DNA of 64,000 nucleotides from the NCBI GenBank assembly GCA_949775045.1, contig OX459106.1:1015727-1079726 (forward strand). The letters run 5' to 3'. The stretch's first letter is position 1. Each line of letters starts with the position of its first letter. This DNA is from Metridium senile. Taxonomy: Eukaryota; Cnidaria; Anthozoa; Actiniaria; Metridiidae. The translations under genes were made by a program, and so were the position numbers. Under the pieces are notes generated by a model. That model ran no database searches and was not told the origin of the DNA. It saw only the letters and a list, made by a program, of their open reading frames with translations. Shown here piece after piece: positions 23,217 through 35,060 of this stretch.

Positions 23217-24200
23217 TTTGTTAAATGAAAAATTTTCTTATCAAATTTACCGCCGGTGTCGCTCACAACCGTGTTTGCACAGGGAAATGCAAACACGGCT
23301 CTCGACCAATCAGAGCGCACGGACTAACTTAAATATTTTATAAAATGCAATGAAACGTTTTTTTAGTATACAATAATTTAATATCTATAAATATTATTGA
23401 CTGGTGCCTGATACAAAGTATACTTCTGATCATTGCTGAGAACATGCATGACTTTAAAAACATGAACTTCAAACAGTTTAACGAACTTAAATCAAGAAAA
23501 CAAATGATTCACACAATTTTACTTGCTACACTGAATAATGAATATTATTCAGTGTTTTAAAAACACTGACTTGCAAACCAAGAAACACGTGTTATGAAGT
23601 TGAAATGGTTCGTTTGAAAATTACTCTTGATAAATTTGATATATATAATTAATTGTACTTTTACCGAAATATGAAGCTTATATATCCATGCATGTCCTTA
23701 TCAGACAATTTTCCACTCACGGGATCGAAGATGTCGAAATACGATCGAAGTTCTTCAAATCTATTTTTTGACACGAAGACGACCATCAACTTGAAAACTA
23801 ATACTCCATGTACATACTTTGATCAATAAAAAGCTAAATTACGACGACTTTAAGTGTTGATTGAGAGATTCAACTGCTTTTTAAACCATTTTAAATGAAA
23901 CGTGTTTTAGCCGTAAGTCGGCCATCTTGGTTTCGGTGTGGTGAAGCAAAACTTCTGGGTTTGGGTTACCTGTGGTTTCCAAAACTCGACACGACGATAG
24001 ATAGATAGATAGATTGGCAAAAAGGTAAAACTAAAGTCGGGCCCACTGCGGGAAGCCCGACTAATAAGAAACATAATAAATAAGAATTTAATATATTAAA
24101 CTTAATACAGTAAACAAAGATGTAAAATATATATATAAAACATGAATATATATCTATATATACAATATTCAATATATATATATATTAAACGTTGGATATT
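23217..24200. other. Gene-free spacer with ATAG and AT microsatellites
   Basis: Short (ATAG)n near 23996-24013 and (AT)n near 24128-24185. The palindrome TCGGGCCCACTGCGGGAAGCCCGA is near 24037. Nothing coding. Confidence 0.5.
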
Positions 24201-24204
24201 ATAG

Positions 24205-24346
24205 AAAAATCCATTGGTTGACAAGGGAATTCCACGGTGAATTTCACGAGAAAAACGATATTTCACAAATCGATTCGTGTGATATCGTTTTTTCGAGTGA
24301 AATTCAAAGTGGAATTTCCGAGTCAACCAATGAATTTTTCATGAAT
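24205..24346. repeat. Near-perfect palindrome (foldback element)
   Basis: About 140-bp inverted repeat. The left half, from AAAATCCATTGGTTGAC, pairs with the right half, ending GTCAACCAATGAATTTTT, around a centre near 24272. It is a likely MITE; the ORFs on both strands arise from the palindrome. Confidence 0.75.
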
Positions 24347-24548
24347 CCCATGAAAAATAACCCCCGGCCTAAATTAAAATATTATGTTTTCTCGGTGAAC
24401 GTTGAGATATGGTTTTCTACGTACGCGTAAGGAGACACATTACCATTCAGATCATTTCACTTCTGTTTGTCTTGTTTTGGCCAAGTTTTATTTATGTATT
24501 CATTCGTTTTTTTTAGCTATTTTAGCATTTAGTTTTTTTATTACTACC

Positions 24549-24740
24549 GTGTGATTTCGGGCGCGAATTCCGGTTAGTATAAACCAATCAGAATCATTTC
24601 TTTCTCATCGCCAACAGTTCCAAGATGGCGTCGTTCGAGAGAGTTGTTTCCCGTGTTAACCCTCGATAAATGCATCCTTAAAATAACTTTACATTAAAAA
24701 GTTATTTGTTACTAGGACAAGTTCAGGTATAAAAAAGAAT
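24549..24740. mobile_element. Partial copy of the intron-3 MITE
   Basis: Shares GCCAACAGTTCCAAGATGGC and the following GTCGTTCGAGAGAGTTG with 27165-27205 and, inverted, with 14945-14975. Confidence 0.65.
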
Positions 24741-24767
24741 AAAAACAAAACAAGTTCAAAGTAAAGC

Positions 24768-25212
24768 GGTGTTTACACGAGCAATTTTTCCTTGACAAAT
24801 TTTCCTTAAGGAAACATTGCTCGTGTAGATGAAGTAAAATGAACAATTTTTCCTTGACAAGGAAAAGCTAGCATGTTGGCTTTTCCTTGACAAGGAAAAA
24901 TTGTCCATCAAGGATGAAATTTGCTTGTGTAGACGGACAACAAGGAAAATGTGGCAAGGAATATTAATGAGATTAGTTCCCAGTATTTTCGCACGATCAG
25001 TAAAAATAAACGCCATTTTGTTTTTTACTCGACAAGGGACTGGAACCAATATTATGTTAATACTCCGCTGATTGCAAGGCATTGCGGGCACAACCTAAAC
25101 TTGTCAAGGAAAACTTGTTCATCATCTACACGAGCAAGGAAACCTTGTCAATATAAAATTGTCAAGGAAAACTTGCTGATCGTCTACACGAGCAATGAAA
25201 ATTGTCAAATCG
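24768..25212. mobile_element. Repeat element built of CAAGGAAAA motifs with inverted ends
   Basis: GTTTACACGAGCAA on the left and CTACACGAGCAA on the right. The interior has more than ten copies of TTCCTTGACAA or its complement, producing several overlapping hairpins. No gene. Confidence 0.6.
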
Positions 25213-25795
25213 TCATTGCATTGGGGGGAGGGGGTATCAAAATACGATCGTTCTAGTGATTTTTAACGACGAAAATGCAAAAAAATGATTAAGTTTTCAA
25301 ACAGTGCATTCAACATTTATGTCCAAGATTGTAGTATTTGTATTTATCATGTGTATGTCCGTGTTCGTTATTCTCTAGAGAAGCCCTTTAGCCAAACGAG
25401 CCTAGTCTTTTGAATTCGCCGAGCCAATCAGAAGCGGAAGGTCAGAGTCTGACCCTGGCCTTCTGATTGGTTTAAGTCTTTGAAGAGCTTTGATTCGACG
25501 TAATTTGACAACTAGTACTTGACGAGTTTAGGTTCCAAATATAGCTCGAGTTGAGTGTACATCAAATAGAAGTGAGATTCTAAGCTCTTTAGGCCAGAGG
25601 TTGAATTCTAGTTGCATCCCAATCCATCAAATTTACAAACGCTAAAGCAAGTAGAAAATATCCTATTGTACCCAGGGTACCTCAGGACGTCCTCTACACT
25701 TCCCTATGCTTCGGGAACATTTAAACACTATCCCTCAGTATAGTATTACTTATTATTATATAGCAAAGATATAATGCATGATTTCATTGATCAAT
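25213..25795. other. Gene-free spacer
   Basis: Includes a small palindrome around AGAAGCGGAAGGTCAGAGTC / GACCCTGGCCTTCT near 25430-25470. No credible gene. Confidence 0.4.
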
Positions 25796-26232
25796 AAGCG
25801 GGCTGTACTTTTTCCGTACGGACCGGAAAAGCAAGAGCAACTGTGCTTTTTCCTCTTTGAATATCTTTTTTGTTATTTTACTAGTTCTTTCGCAATATCT
25901 TTGCCTTTTTATTTTCATATTTGACGGATTATTTTTTGATGAGAATGAGAAAACTACGTTCGCATGAAAATACGGAAAAAAACAGGTCGTAATATTATGT
26001 TTCCTATTTATTCTTTATTATAAAGTTTCCCCTAAAATTGCTATAATTCCCTAATAAATATAAATATAATTCCCTATAAATATCTTATTAACCTCACTTG
26101 CTCGGGCCGTACTGGATGTTATGGAACCACGTTTTCCCCCACTTCTTATGGCCCTGGCGCTACTCGCTCTGGCCATAAAACAGTGGAAAAAAACTCGGTT
26201 CATAACTTCCCGTACGGCCCTCGCGCTCGGTT
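25796..26232. mobile_element. TTATTAACCGAG-family element abutting the end of gene copy B
   Basis: Begins GCGGGCTGTAC-TTTTTCCGTACGGACC and ends GGCCCTCGCGCTCGGTTAATAAG; the imperfect ends are inverted. Homology between the two glycosyltransferase gene copies stops exactly here (26232 against 15922), so the element inserted at, or defines, the duplication edge. Confidence 0.55.
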
Positions 26233-26246
26233 AATAAGTAGTTTTA

Positions 26247-26431
26247 CTACTGGTTCCACATCCCTGTCCTGTCATGATTAAAATGATAAAATCCAGGTAA
26301 TCTTAGCTTTTCGATACTATAGCCAGCCATAATGATTCGATCAACCATTTCCCAGTCCTCCCATCCCCATTTATTCTTGAATTCTTTTTCATTCATTCCA
26401 CCAAACTTGTCCCAGTCAGATTTGTAGATAC
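26247..26431 (-). CDS. B4GALNT3/4-like gene, copy B, exon 5 (terminal)
   Basis: Mirror of copy A exon 5 with the same CAG acceptor and stop. WGWEDWEMVDRI replaces WGGEDWEMVDRI, so the second Gly of the conserved WGGED motif is Trp. HFNHDRTGMWN replaces HFHHDRTGMWN. Both changes fall in a catalytic block and fit relaxed constraint on this copy. Part of an inverted duplicate gene with exons at 29656-30927, 28770-29126, 28235-28397, 26952-27075 and 26247-26431. Confidence 0.8.
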
Positions 26432-26951
26432 CTGAATGGGTGAAAGAAAATGAATGAATGGATGGATGGATAGATTGATGGATGCCAGAATGGATGAATG
26501 AATGAATGAATGAATGAATGAATGAATGAATGGATAGATGAATGGATGAATGGATGAATGAATGAATGAATGAATGAATAGAAGGATGGATTGATGGATT
26601 GATGGATGGATGCACGAATGAATGAATGGATGGATGAATTGATGAATGAATGAACATATCATCATCACCATCATCATCACCATCACCATCACCATCACCA
26701 TCACCATCACCATCACCATCACCATCACCATCACCATCACCATCACCATCACCATCACCATCACCATCACCATCACCATCACCATCACCATCACCATCAC
26801 CATCACCATCACCATCACCATCACCATCACCACCACCATCACCATCACCATCACCATCACCATCACCATCACCATCACCATCACCATCACCATCACCATC
26901 ACCATCACCACCACCATCACCATCACCATCACCATCACCATCATTACTTAC
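26432..26951 (-). other. Intron 4 of copy B: GAATGAATG and (ATCACC)n arrays
   Basis: GAAT/GGAT tetranucleotides at 26448-26654 and an almost pure ATCACC array at 26657-26943 (about 48 units). The array is much longer than the equivalent in copy A. All ORFs across it (Asp-Gly, Met-Val, Ser-Pro, Thr-Ile) are repeat artefacts. Confidence 0.85.
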
Positions 26952-27075
26952 TAAATATTCCAAATCCCACTGTTTCGTAGAAGACTTCTGGGTAGAGGTG
27001 TTTTGTCTTCGGTCTTCCACATTTGGACAATCTCATAGCTTGAGGGGCGAAACCGGATTTTCCCTGGATGGTGTG
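26952..27075 (-). CDS. B4GALNT3/4-like gene, copy B, exon 4
   Basis: 124 bp with acceptor CCAG and donor GTAAGT conserved relative to copy A. The reading frame is open and encodes the FAPQ..MRL / GFGIF block. Confidence 0.75.
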
Positions 27076-28234
27076 CTGGAAAAAAATCAATTTTTTTTAC
27101 CAGATGATTTCGCGCGCGCACTTCCAAAAAGTATAAGCCAATCATAAGCATTTTCGTCGCATCGCCAACAGTTCCAAGATGGCGTCGTTCGAGAGAGTTG
27201 TTTCCCATGTTAACGCTCTATAAATACATCCTTAACGTGACTTTACAATAAAAAAAAATATGTGTAACTTGGACAAAACAATCTCTCTGCTTCTCTATCA
27301 GCAATCAATTAGAATAAAAACCAAACGCAAATGCCTAAAAGTACTGAACCAAAATCGTTGCTGTTTCGAGGCGCCATTTTGGAACTGTTTGTTTTGACAA
27401 ACAATCTTTTGCGCGCTGCGAAGTGAGATCACCTGGTTATCCAGGATTATCATTATCGATACCATCTTTATCAACATTGATCATCATCAGCTACAATACT
27501 TGCACATCATTGCCGTAATCACCACTATCATCACCATTCATCATCATTATCTATAACATATCAATATCATCATCGTTATAATCATCATTATTATCATCAC
27601 CACCATCATCATCACCATTGATCATCATCATCTATAATATATCAATATCATCATCATTATTATCATCATTATTATCATCACCACCATCATCATCAACATT
27701 GATCATCATCATCTATAATATATCAATATCATCATCATTATTATCATCATTATTATCATCACCACCATCATCATCACCATTCATCATCATTATCTATAAC
27801 ATATCAATATCATCATCGTTATAATCATCATTATTATCATCACCACCATCATCATCACCATTGATCATCATCATCTGTAATATATCAATATCATCATCAT
27901 TCTTATCATCATTATTATCATCACCACCATCATCATCACCATTCATCATCATTATCTATAACATATCAATATCATCATCGTTATAATCATCATTATTATC
28001 ATCACCACCATCATCATCACCATTGATCATCATCATCTATAATATATCAATATCATCATCATTATTATCATCACCACCATCATCATCAACATTGATCATC
28101 ATCATCATCATCACTATTATTTTCACCACCATCATTATCATAAGTATCATCATCACCATTATCACCATCATCATCATCATCATCATCATCGTCATCATCA
28201 TCACCACCATAACTGTAAAAATAAGTGATAATAC
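27076..28234 (-). other. Intron 3 of copy B: MITE plus expanded 81-bp minisatellite
   Basis: Carries the same MITE as copy A (27104-27434). An approximately 81-bp unit, recognised by TATCAATATCATCATC, is repeated about seven times between 27540 and 28060, against three or four in copy A. Confidence 0.8.
27104..27434. mobile_element. Inverted-repeat element (MITE) in intron 3, copy B
   Basis: Counterpart of 14704-15037 in inverted orientation, sharing termini and interior. It was present before the duplication. Confidence 0.6.
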
Positions 28235-28397
28235 CTTTCGAACCATATCAAAGATATTGTTTGGTATCTGCATATGAAGGTCAATTTGGAATACGATGCT
28301 ATTTGGATTTTGGATTTTTTCAACTGCTTGATTGATAGACACTGATTTGAAAAATAAACTTTCTACCTTGAAAACTGTGTGATGCTTGATACCATGC
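28235..28397 (-). CDS. B4GALNT3/4-like gene, copy B, exon 3
   Basis: Same length and splice sites as copy A exon 3, with an open frame and the DLH motif retained. Confidence 0.8.
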
Positions 28398-28769
28398 CTA
28401 AGGAAATAAAAAAAGATGGCCAATCATCATTGTTACAATCAATATTATCATCATCATCATGATTATCATCATCATCATTATCATCATCATCATCATCACC
28501 ATTATCACCACCATCGTCATCATCATCATCATCATATCGCCACCTTCATCACTATTATCACAATCATCATCATCATCATCGTCGTCATCATCATCGTCAT
28601 CACTATTATCACCATCATTATCATCGTCATCATCATCACCACCGTCGTCATCATCACCACCATCATCACCATTATCACCATAACCATCATCATTATCATC
28701 ATTATCATTATTATTTATCATTTCATCACCATCATCATTATTACAATCAGTAAAATTCTAACATCATAC

Positions 28770-29126
28770 CTTGACATCTCCTTGGCAACGTGAATCCCTT
28801 CATTACCATAATCAGCGATGATGAAATGGACATACTCCTCGCTAGTTGCATTCAATATTCGTGCCATTTGCTTCACAAAGTATAAAACCCATCCAGGTTG
28901 CTTACGTACATTTAGTATAACATATACCCACGCTTTAGAATTCCACCTTACATTTGGATCAAAACAAAAACTTCTCTGATCTTTCTCTTTAAAGAAGTAT
29001 TCTGAAAACAGGAAGAGTTTGCTATTGCTGCTGCGACGAATGACCAACTCGAGAAAATACTTTTCCTGTTGAGATCCTTTTGGACTATATCTCTCAACGT
29101 TGATGATGCTGGTTAGTTTGTATTTG
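28770..29126 (-). CDS. B4GALNT3/4-like gene, copy B, exon 2
   Basis: Nearly identical to copy A exon 2, with the same acceptor and donor. A few substitutions occur (for example QMARIL for QMTRIL, GIHVAKEM for GIDVAKEM). The frame is open. Confidence 0.8.
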
Positions 29127-29307
29127 CTGAAACAACAGTACCAAATAAGAATTACTTATTAGAATACAAGCAGAAATATGAATTGAAACTAACTAGTAAA
29201 ATTAAACTAGTATAGGCTGCGTCGGTGTTTGATATAAACGATAGGTAATAGAATGAAATTTGTGGAAGCCAATCATGATGATGATGATGATGATACAAAT
29301 GCTTATC

Positions 29308-29357
<50 letters not shown>

Positions 29358-29655
29358 AATAATGACGATGATGGTAATGACGATGACGCACGATGTAGAA
29401 GCCAATCATGCATGATGATAATGATAATGATAATGATGATATATAATAGTGATGATAATAACGATGATGCACAGTGCGGAAGGTAATAATGATGACGATG
29501 ATAATGATAATGATGATAATAACGATGATGATGAATGATGATAATAATGATGATAATGACGATGACGCACGATGCGACTTCCCATATCATGATGCCCCGT
29601 CATGATAACGATGATGATCATAGATTTAGACTATAAAGAAAATAAAAGCGCAAAC
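29127..29655 (-). other. Intron 1 of copy B with GAT microsatellite
   Basis: Mirror of intron 1 of copy A. GAT/AAT repeats cover 29275-29560. It also has about 60 bp near 29170-29230 not present in copy A. Confidence 0.75.
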
Positions 29656-30927
29656 CTTTTCGAGTTATTGTTCACTTCCTCCATAAAAGACGTCACAAGA
29701 CGAACGACTTCTTTTTCTTTGATAATAAAATTCCATTTGTCTTGTTGATACCGGTTATACGTACCTCCTGACAATCGCAGAAGCCTGCTTTCATCCGCAG
29801 GGAATACCTCAAGAAAATACGTCTCCCATACTCCAGTATATCGTTTGATTTTTCGAGTATTATCTAAAACTTGTTTGAAAGTACAGTTAGTGAACGCGTT
29901 CAAGACATCATTGATGTAGTTCTCCACATGTGGAATTTGTGCTGCATTTTGTCTGCTGTATTCGTGACCGTCTGATTCAACATGTTCTCTTAGAGATTGA
30001 TTGATGACAGCTTGTTTGAGAGAGAACACAGGTTTCTTGCTCGCCTCTGATCGTTGTTTATCTAGCTGGAATAACTGCCCTACAAGGTAATCCTGCTCGT
30101 CCGACAGTCGTAGACTTGGTAAGATTTCGTTGGTTGCAGGAAAGTCTGGGGTTTTATAAACGGACAAAACGTTGACATATTCCGATACCTGGCTGCCGGT
30201 TATTTTGGAAAAGTAAAGGAGTGTCGGGTAACATCCAGTATAACACCATTTTGCCTGGTTTTGGAATAGGATTGTTTGACACTTGTAAAATCTCAAAATA
30301 GTACTTATTGTCTTGCTGTAGGTGGATCTTCTCAGAAAATGCTCTTATGTGACTGACATCGTAGGTCTTATCGCCGATCACATTACGCAGTGTAACAGCA
30401 ACCCTAGTAGCATTAGCTGCACTACTTCGGCTGAACCATAGCTCTGCCAAGAAGGGGGTGCTAAGGAAAAACGAATACAACCCAGAAGAAGGAGGATGTA
30501 GGTAACCCCTGATTCTTATAGCTGTAAATGTCTTGTTAAGGACATACTCTAGTGAGTTTTCAACACTGATATAGTGCCTTTCAGTCGGGAAATTTGGAAA
30601 TAAAGGAAACTGCTTTAAACTATTAAGATTCAAGGAGCACATTTTTGTCCAGATATCAAGGTTTATTTTCCCTCTTCGTTAAATGGATTAGTTTCATTCA
30701 TTGTGAAATTAGGCAGTCTAAATTCTTTCGTGGTCAAAGATTGTTGAGATACTATAGGCGTTATAGAGTGTCTACGAATATAAAATTTGCCTATAATGTA
30801 GGGGGTAGAAACCCATACTAGTATTATGACGCTTATTAATTTCGCCATACAGAGAAAAGACGGCCGTCTTGGTCGATATCGTTGTGTTAAGAGAAACATG
30901 TCTTTTTTTGATTTACATGATGACATC
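29656..30927 (-). pseudogene. B4GALNT3/4-like gene, copy B, exon 1 (frameshifted)
   Basis: Homologous to copy A exon 1 across its length, including the membrane anchor, PA14-like region and donor AAAAG|GTTTG. It carries two lesions relative to copy A: a 4-bp deletion near 30673-30678, which gives an immediate stop after about 88 codons, and a 1-bp T insertion near 30214-30217. The two together restore frame downstream, so the 3' part is open again. As assembled, copy B cannot make a full-length enzyme, although assembly errors remain possible. Its first ATG (30926) lies upstream of the copy A start and has no early stop. Confidence 0.75.
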
Positions 30928-30956
30928 CTGAGAATAAAAAGAGGATTGAGTTAGAA

Positions 30957-31155
30957 GATATGATGATGATGGTGGTGGTGGTGGTGGGGATGATGGTTGT
31001 GGTGGTGGTGGTGGTGGTGGTGGTGGTGATGGTGATGGTGATGGTGATGGTGCATTGGTGGTGATGATGGTGGTGGTGGTGATGATGGTGAAGGTGGTGA
31101 TGATGGTGATGATCAGGTGATGACACTCGGTGATGATGATGATGGTATTGATAAT
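30957..31155. repeat. GGT/GAT microsatellite upstream of copy B
   Basis: GGTGGT and GGTGAT repeats, the mirror counterpart of the CACCAT array at 9432-9772. Homology between the two gene copies ends in these arrays. Confidence 0.85.
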
Positions 31156-31357
31156 GGTGAAGAAAAATATTTTGTTACGCTTTAGTTATAGAATTCGTCA
31201 TTACAAAATATTACATAATAATATTCGGATGAACAGGTGAAAATTACACGACAAAAATCCAATTGACAATTTAAACCTATCAAAAAGTAAAACATAAAAT
31301 AAACAAAGTTAACAAATATTTAAATAATTAATATAAACAGAAAAAAATATTTTAAAT

Positions 31358-32140
31358 CTATGGTGGCCGATACGTTGTTAATTTATTTGAGTAGAGAATT
31401 TGGAGTAGAATTTTGAAAGTAGATAGACTATCAACGTTCTTAATGTTCGAGGGGAGGCCATTCCACAACGCTATGGTTCTGGGAAAGTATGATTTACGAT
31501 AGTAATTTTGTTTGTGATGTAAAAGAGTTCTATAGTTTGAAGTGTCAAAGTTCCGCGTAGTAAACCTTGACGTCGTCAGAATTAGAAGGTTGGAAAGTTT
31601 TTCATGCCGATGATTTTGGATTTAATCTTGTAAAACAATGTCATGTCGATGATATCACGTCTATGCTCTAACGGTAGTAGATTAAGAGTTTTGAGTATTT
31701 GTGTGTAGCTTACATCGGAGGGTGGATAGTTTGCCCGCCGTTGGATATTCTCTATTAAAGCTACATGCTTAGCTGTGTGTGGCGACCACAAATTACTTGC
31801 GTATTCTATAATCGGGGTTTAACCAAAGTACAATAGAGGAGCTGTTTTGTTGCAGGATCGCGTATGTCTTCAGCAAACTCGCTTCACAAGTCCGAATAAT
31901 TTGTTGGCCTTTGCGCACATGTATTCAATGTGTGTTTTCCATGACAGATCTATGGTCACAAGTACACCAAGGTCTTTTGTTTGGTTTGCATCATATTCAA
32001 GAACCTGCCCAGCCAGATGGTAGGATTGCTTGATAGTGTTCTTCTTTTTGGACATTTGTAAAACTTTGCATTTAGAAGTACTGAATTCCATTCCATGGCC
32101 TAGACTCCACTTATGTAAGGAATGGTTGACTTGGATTATT
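31358..32140 (-). pseudogene. 3' end of a LINE-type reverse transcriptase ORF, frameshifted
   Basis: Two open segments on the minus strand in different frames. The upstream one (32091 down to 31870) has FSTSKCKVLQMS and KDLGVLVTIDLSWKTHI. The downstream one (31791 to about 31582) has LWSPHTAKHVALIENIQRRA and LNLLPLEHRRDIIDM. A third in another frame ends TIALWNGLPSNIKNVDSLST and stops at 31358-31360. These are the ordered C-terminal signatures of CR1/Jockey-like non-LTR reverse transcriptases. The catalytic YADD region is missing, so this is a 5'-truncated, decayed insertion. Confidence 0.85.
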
Positions 32141-32243
32141 TAACTTTACTCTAACTTATACTTCTTCATTTAAAAAAAAAATTATCTAGGTTGTGGCAGT
32201 ACTTTGCCCATAGTTTTATTGTTTGTATGAATGAATCATCTAA

Positions 32244-32375
32244 GGGGCTGTTTATATGAAAGCGAGTTGTCCCTGCTAGCCGGGATAACTCTTTTGTTTT
32301 GTTTTCCCCGGGGGACTCAACACAATAGAGTTATCCCGGCTAGCAGGGACAACTGGCCTTCATATAAACAGCCCC
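32244..32375. mobile_element. Foldback MITE, 132 bp, TAA target duplication
   Basis: Near-perfect palindrome: GGGGCTGTTTATATGAAAGC at the left, complement at the right, arms about 50 bp containing CCCTGCTAGCCGGGATAACTC. It is flanked by TAA at 32241-32243 and 32376-32378, as expected for PIF/Harbinger-type insertion. Confidence 0.8.
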
Positions 32376-32378
32376 TAA

Positions 32379-33457
32379 CTGCTCAAACAAACCAACACGA
32401 GCTGAAATAAGATCTCGCTCTGATCTGTCAGTATGTTACTGACAGAAACAAAATGGCGGTTTAGAAACAAAATGGCGGATTCATGAATATTCAAAACATC
32501 ACATCGTTCGGTTCCGTTATCGGAATGGAATTATTTTTCCATATTTGAAATCCTCTCACGCAGCTCTTTCAAATGAGCTGAGAATTGCCTTAATTTTTAC
32601 ATTGAGCAATATTTCGATTTTCTTTCAAAAATGATGACGTCATTTTCCCGCCAAAAATGTCGAAATTCAAAAAGGTAAAACGACAGAGTTTTGAGTTTTG
32701 GCAAAGACTTCAACGTTACCAAGTTTCAAGAAATTCCATTGAAATGCTAAAAGAGTTTTACCTAGATGAGACATTTTAGACCCATTCTAGCCCGACGTGT
32801 TTTTGGAGGGTTACCCTAACTCCATGTATACGGCCCCTGACGGAACGGAACTGATTAAGTTATTTTAACACGTTCTATTATCTTAACTTTGAACTTCTAA
32901 GTGATCTTATTTAATACAACTTCTAAATGATTATAAAAAATCTTGAGAAATTGACAAAAGAAATCGTAACCATGACGAGTGTTTTAAATCCTGATAAAGA
33001 TTCACCCTAATTTACATAAGTAGTAAGCACCCCCTGTATAGCATCACATTAATATTCAGTATTTTATAGTATCCTTTTGAAATATGGGAAAGAACGGAGT
33101 TATGGTTGTGAAAAAAATTCCGATCATAACTGTAAACATTGTCTTGACACGCGTGCGGTTATCGGTATGGTAATCACAAGCAACGGGTGACCAGGAAATA
33201 TGTATTGTTAATTCTAGAATAAATTGTTTGGAACGTGTGTTCTTGTTAGCTTATTGTTTCTGAAAGTAAATAGAAAAACAATTTTAAAATTCTTTCTATT
33301 CAATTTAGATTCTAAAAAGTGAGTTAGTTTGTAGTACTTCCATTTCAACTCCATTAGATACATCAGAACATTTTTTAAATTATTTTCACTGTATAGATAT
33401 AAAAAGAGGATCTTATTTAAAAACAAAGTAACTAGGCTAGTGTCGTTTTAGTTCGTC
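32379..33457. other. Gene-free spacer
   Basis: AT-rich. It contains GGGTTACCCTAACTCCATGTA...ACGGCCCCT near 32808-32840, related to the foldback at 55676-55800. No credible ORF. Confidence 0.45.
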
Positions 33458-33517
33458 TTGAAGTCGCAAAGCGTGCACTCCAACCAGTTTATTCGCGGAA
33501 AACATTTAACCTTGAAT

Positions 33518-33967
33518 ATGTCCGAAAATCAAATTCAAGTGGAAGTTAAAATCGTTAGAGGGAAAACAAAAATTCTCATACGAAATCAGAATGAAAATCG
33601 GGCCACAAGCAAGTCATCTGTTACTAAATCTCTGACTGTTGATGAATGGAAAGAACTTAAGAGATCAGCTCAGGCCATCGACAAACAACTACTGAAATCG
33701 AGCACCAGCAGAAATACACTCCAATTACCAGTGCTGCATTCGGAGCCTAGTAATGCTAATGAAAAAATGGATATCATTCAAAGTTCATTTCCTGCTGCAA
33801 CCCCACTGGTTGATGTTACCAATATATGTAATGATGTAGAATGCAATACTGCCGACCTGTCAAAAGTTGATCTTCCTAGCATCCAGACTTTTGACGAAGA
33901 AAGTACTAAAGCTGTTGCAGAGCTTCTTAACATTTTACAGGAAATCAAGTATCCTCAAGGGTGGTAG
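33518..33967 (+). CDS. Putative PC4-like (transcriptional coactivator p15-like) small protein
   Basis: Open frame of 149 residues from the ATG at 33518; the frame is open upstream but has no earlier ATG. Residues 1-60 (IQVEVKIVRGKTKILIRNQ... then SLTVDEWKELKRSAQAIDKQL) have the beta-strand then 'W-x-x-L-K' helix pattern of the PC4 single-strand DNA binding fold. The rest is polar with an Asp/Glu-rich tail. It precedes a Cys-rich ORF (34099) on the same strand and converges with a C2H2 gene (35708). The domain call is by eye and tentative. Confidence 0.4.
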   Translation: MSENQIQVEVKIVRGKTKILIRNQNENRATSKSSVTKSLTVDEWKELKRSAQAIDKQLLKSSTSRNTLQLPVLHSEPSNANEKMDIIQSSFPAATPLVDVTNICNDVECNTADLSKVDLPSIQTFDEESTKAVAELLNILQEIKYPQGW

Positions 33968-34098
33968 ATAGTTACCATACTTAATCATATATTTAAAACT
34001 GCTCGAAGGAGCTACTCATTCGACAACTCAACCGAAAGTGCTCAGTCATAGCTGCCCATAAGTACAAAGAAAAAGAAACTCACTTTGATCAAGAAAGA

Positions 34099-34377
34099 AT
34101 GAATGACACAGAAGTGAAATTTATCATGAATCCAAACTGTAAGAAACATTATATCATTATCAATGATAACGAAGAGGTCATTTATGATGCAGAAAGGGAA
34201 TTAACCGTTTACCTGGTCAGGACAAAACCTGAAAAAGGAGCAAAATCACCACGTGTTGGATACTATTGCCAGAATACCGAATGTCATTTACGTCTAGCAC
34301 AAAATTTGAAAGCAGAATGCTGTTATTGCAAGGACAATTTCTTTGAATGCAGTTGCTACTATGGGATGGATCAGTAA
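34099..34377 (+). CDS. Small cysteine-rich protein of unknown function
   Basis: ATG to stop, 92 residues. The frame stays open upstream to about 33994 with sensible sequence (SKELLIRQLNRK), so this may be the last exon of a spliced gene or an ORF starting earlier. The C-terminal third has CQNTECHLRL, ECCYCKDNFFECSCYYG: six cysteines and a histidine suited to zinc binding. Family not recognised. It lies 131 bp after the PC4-like ORF. Confidence 0.45.
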   Translation: MNDTEVKFIMNPNCKKHYIIINDNEEVIYDAERELTVYLVRTKPEKGAKSPRVGYYCQNTECHLRLAQNLKAECCYCKDNFFECSCYYGMDQ

Positions 34378-35060
34378 TATAGGAGTGTTCTCTCCTTTTG
34401 GTTCATAACATTATTTATATATATGTTTGACTATGGTTTGACTTAAGTGTCGTAAATAAAAGGGTACCAGTATGAGCTATTTATAGCTTTCCTTACTCGA
34501 GTGCGTTTAAATTGAAGGTTGTAAATGAATAGATGAATAAATGGATGGATGGATGAATGAATGAATGAATAAATGAAATATCAGATAAATATGTAACTAA
34601 ATGAATGAATGAGTAAATGAAAGACTAGAATAATTTGTAGACAAATTAATTAAATAATAACAATAAAATAAAATAGATCAGCTGAGATGCATCTTTAAAT
34701 GCATTTTCCATTTTTTTAATCCTAGCCCTCTTTTGTTTGTTTTTCAGTGTCAAAAGAAGGAATTTTAAACACAGTCCCATTTTTTGGCTTGTCGTATTTT
34801 TTATTCATGTTTAAATAAAATTGTCAATCTTGATCTTAACGCCTAACTGTTGTTGTTATATGTTATCGTAGCGTTTATTACTGACACGTGTTAACCGTCA
34901 ATAATAGTGTTACATAAACATATTCGAACGGCAATGATTAATAATGGTAAACTATTATTTTGTATGTATTGTTTGAAGCTAAGAATTGTCAACATTTCGA
35001 TTTCTATATCGTCACATATTATTAACGTATAGCGTGTATATGTGTGTGCTTTTTTAACAA
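34378..35060. other. Spacer with (ATGA)n microsatellite
   Basis: GAATGAATG/GGATGGATG tetranucleotides at 34525-34620, otherwise AT-rich. It is the shared 3' flank of the convergent ORFs; AATAAA at 34456 could serve the plus-strand gene. Confidence 0.5.

Noticed and set aside
26393..27147. Asp-Gly, Ser-Pro and Met-Val ORFs over the ATCACC array
   Set aside because: Microsatellite artefacts inside intron 4 of the glycosyltransferase gene.
32244..32375. Hairpin as terminator or structured RNA
   Set aside because: A TAA target duplication and terminal GGGG mark it as a MITE; no gene ends here.
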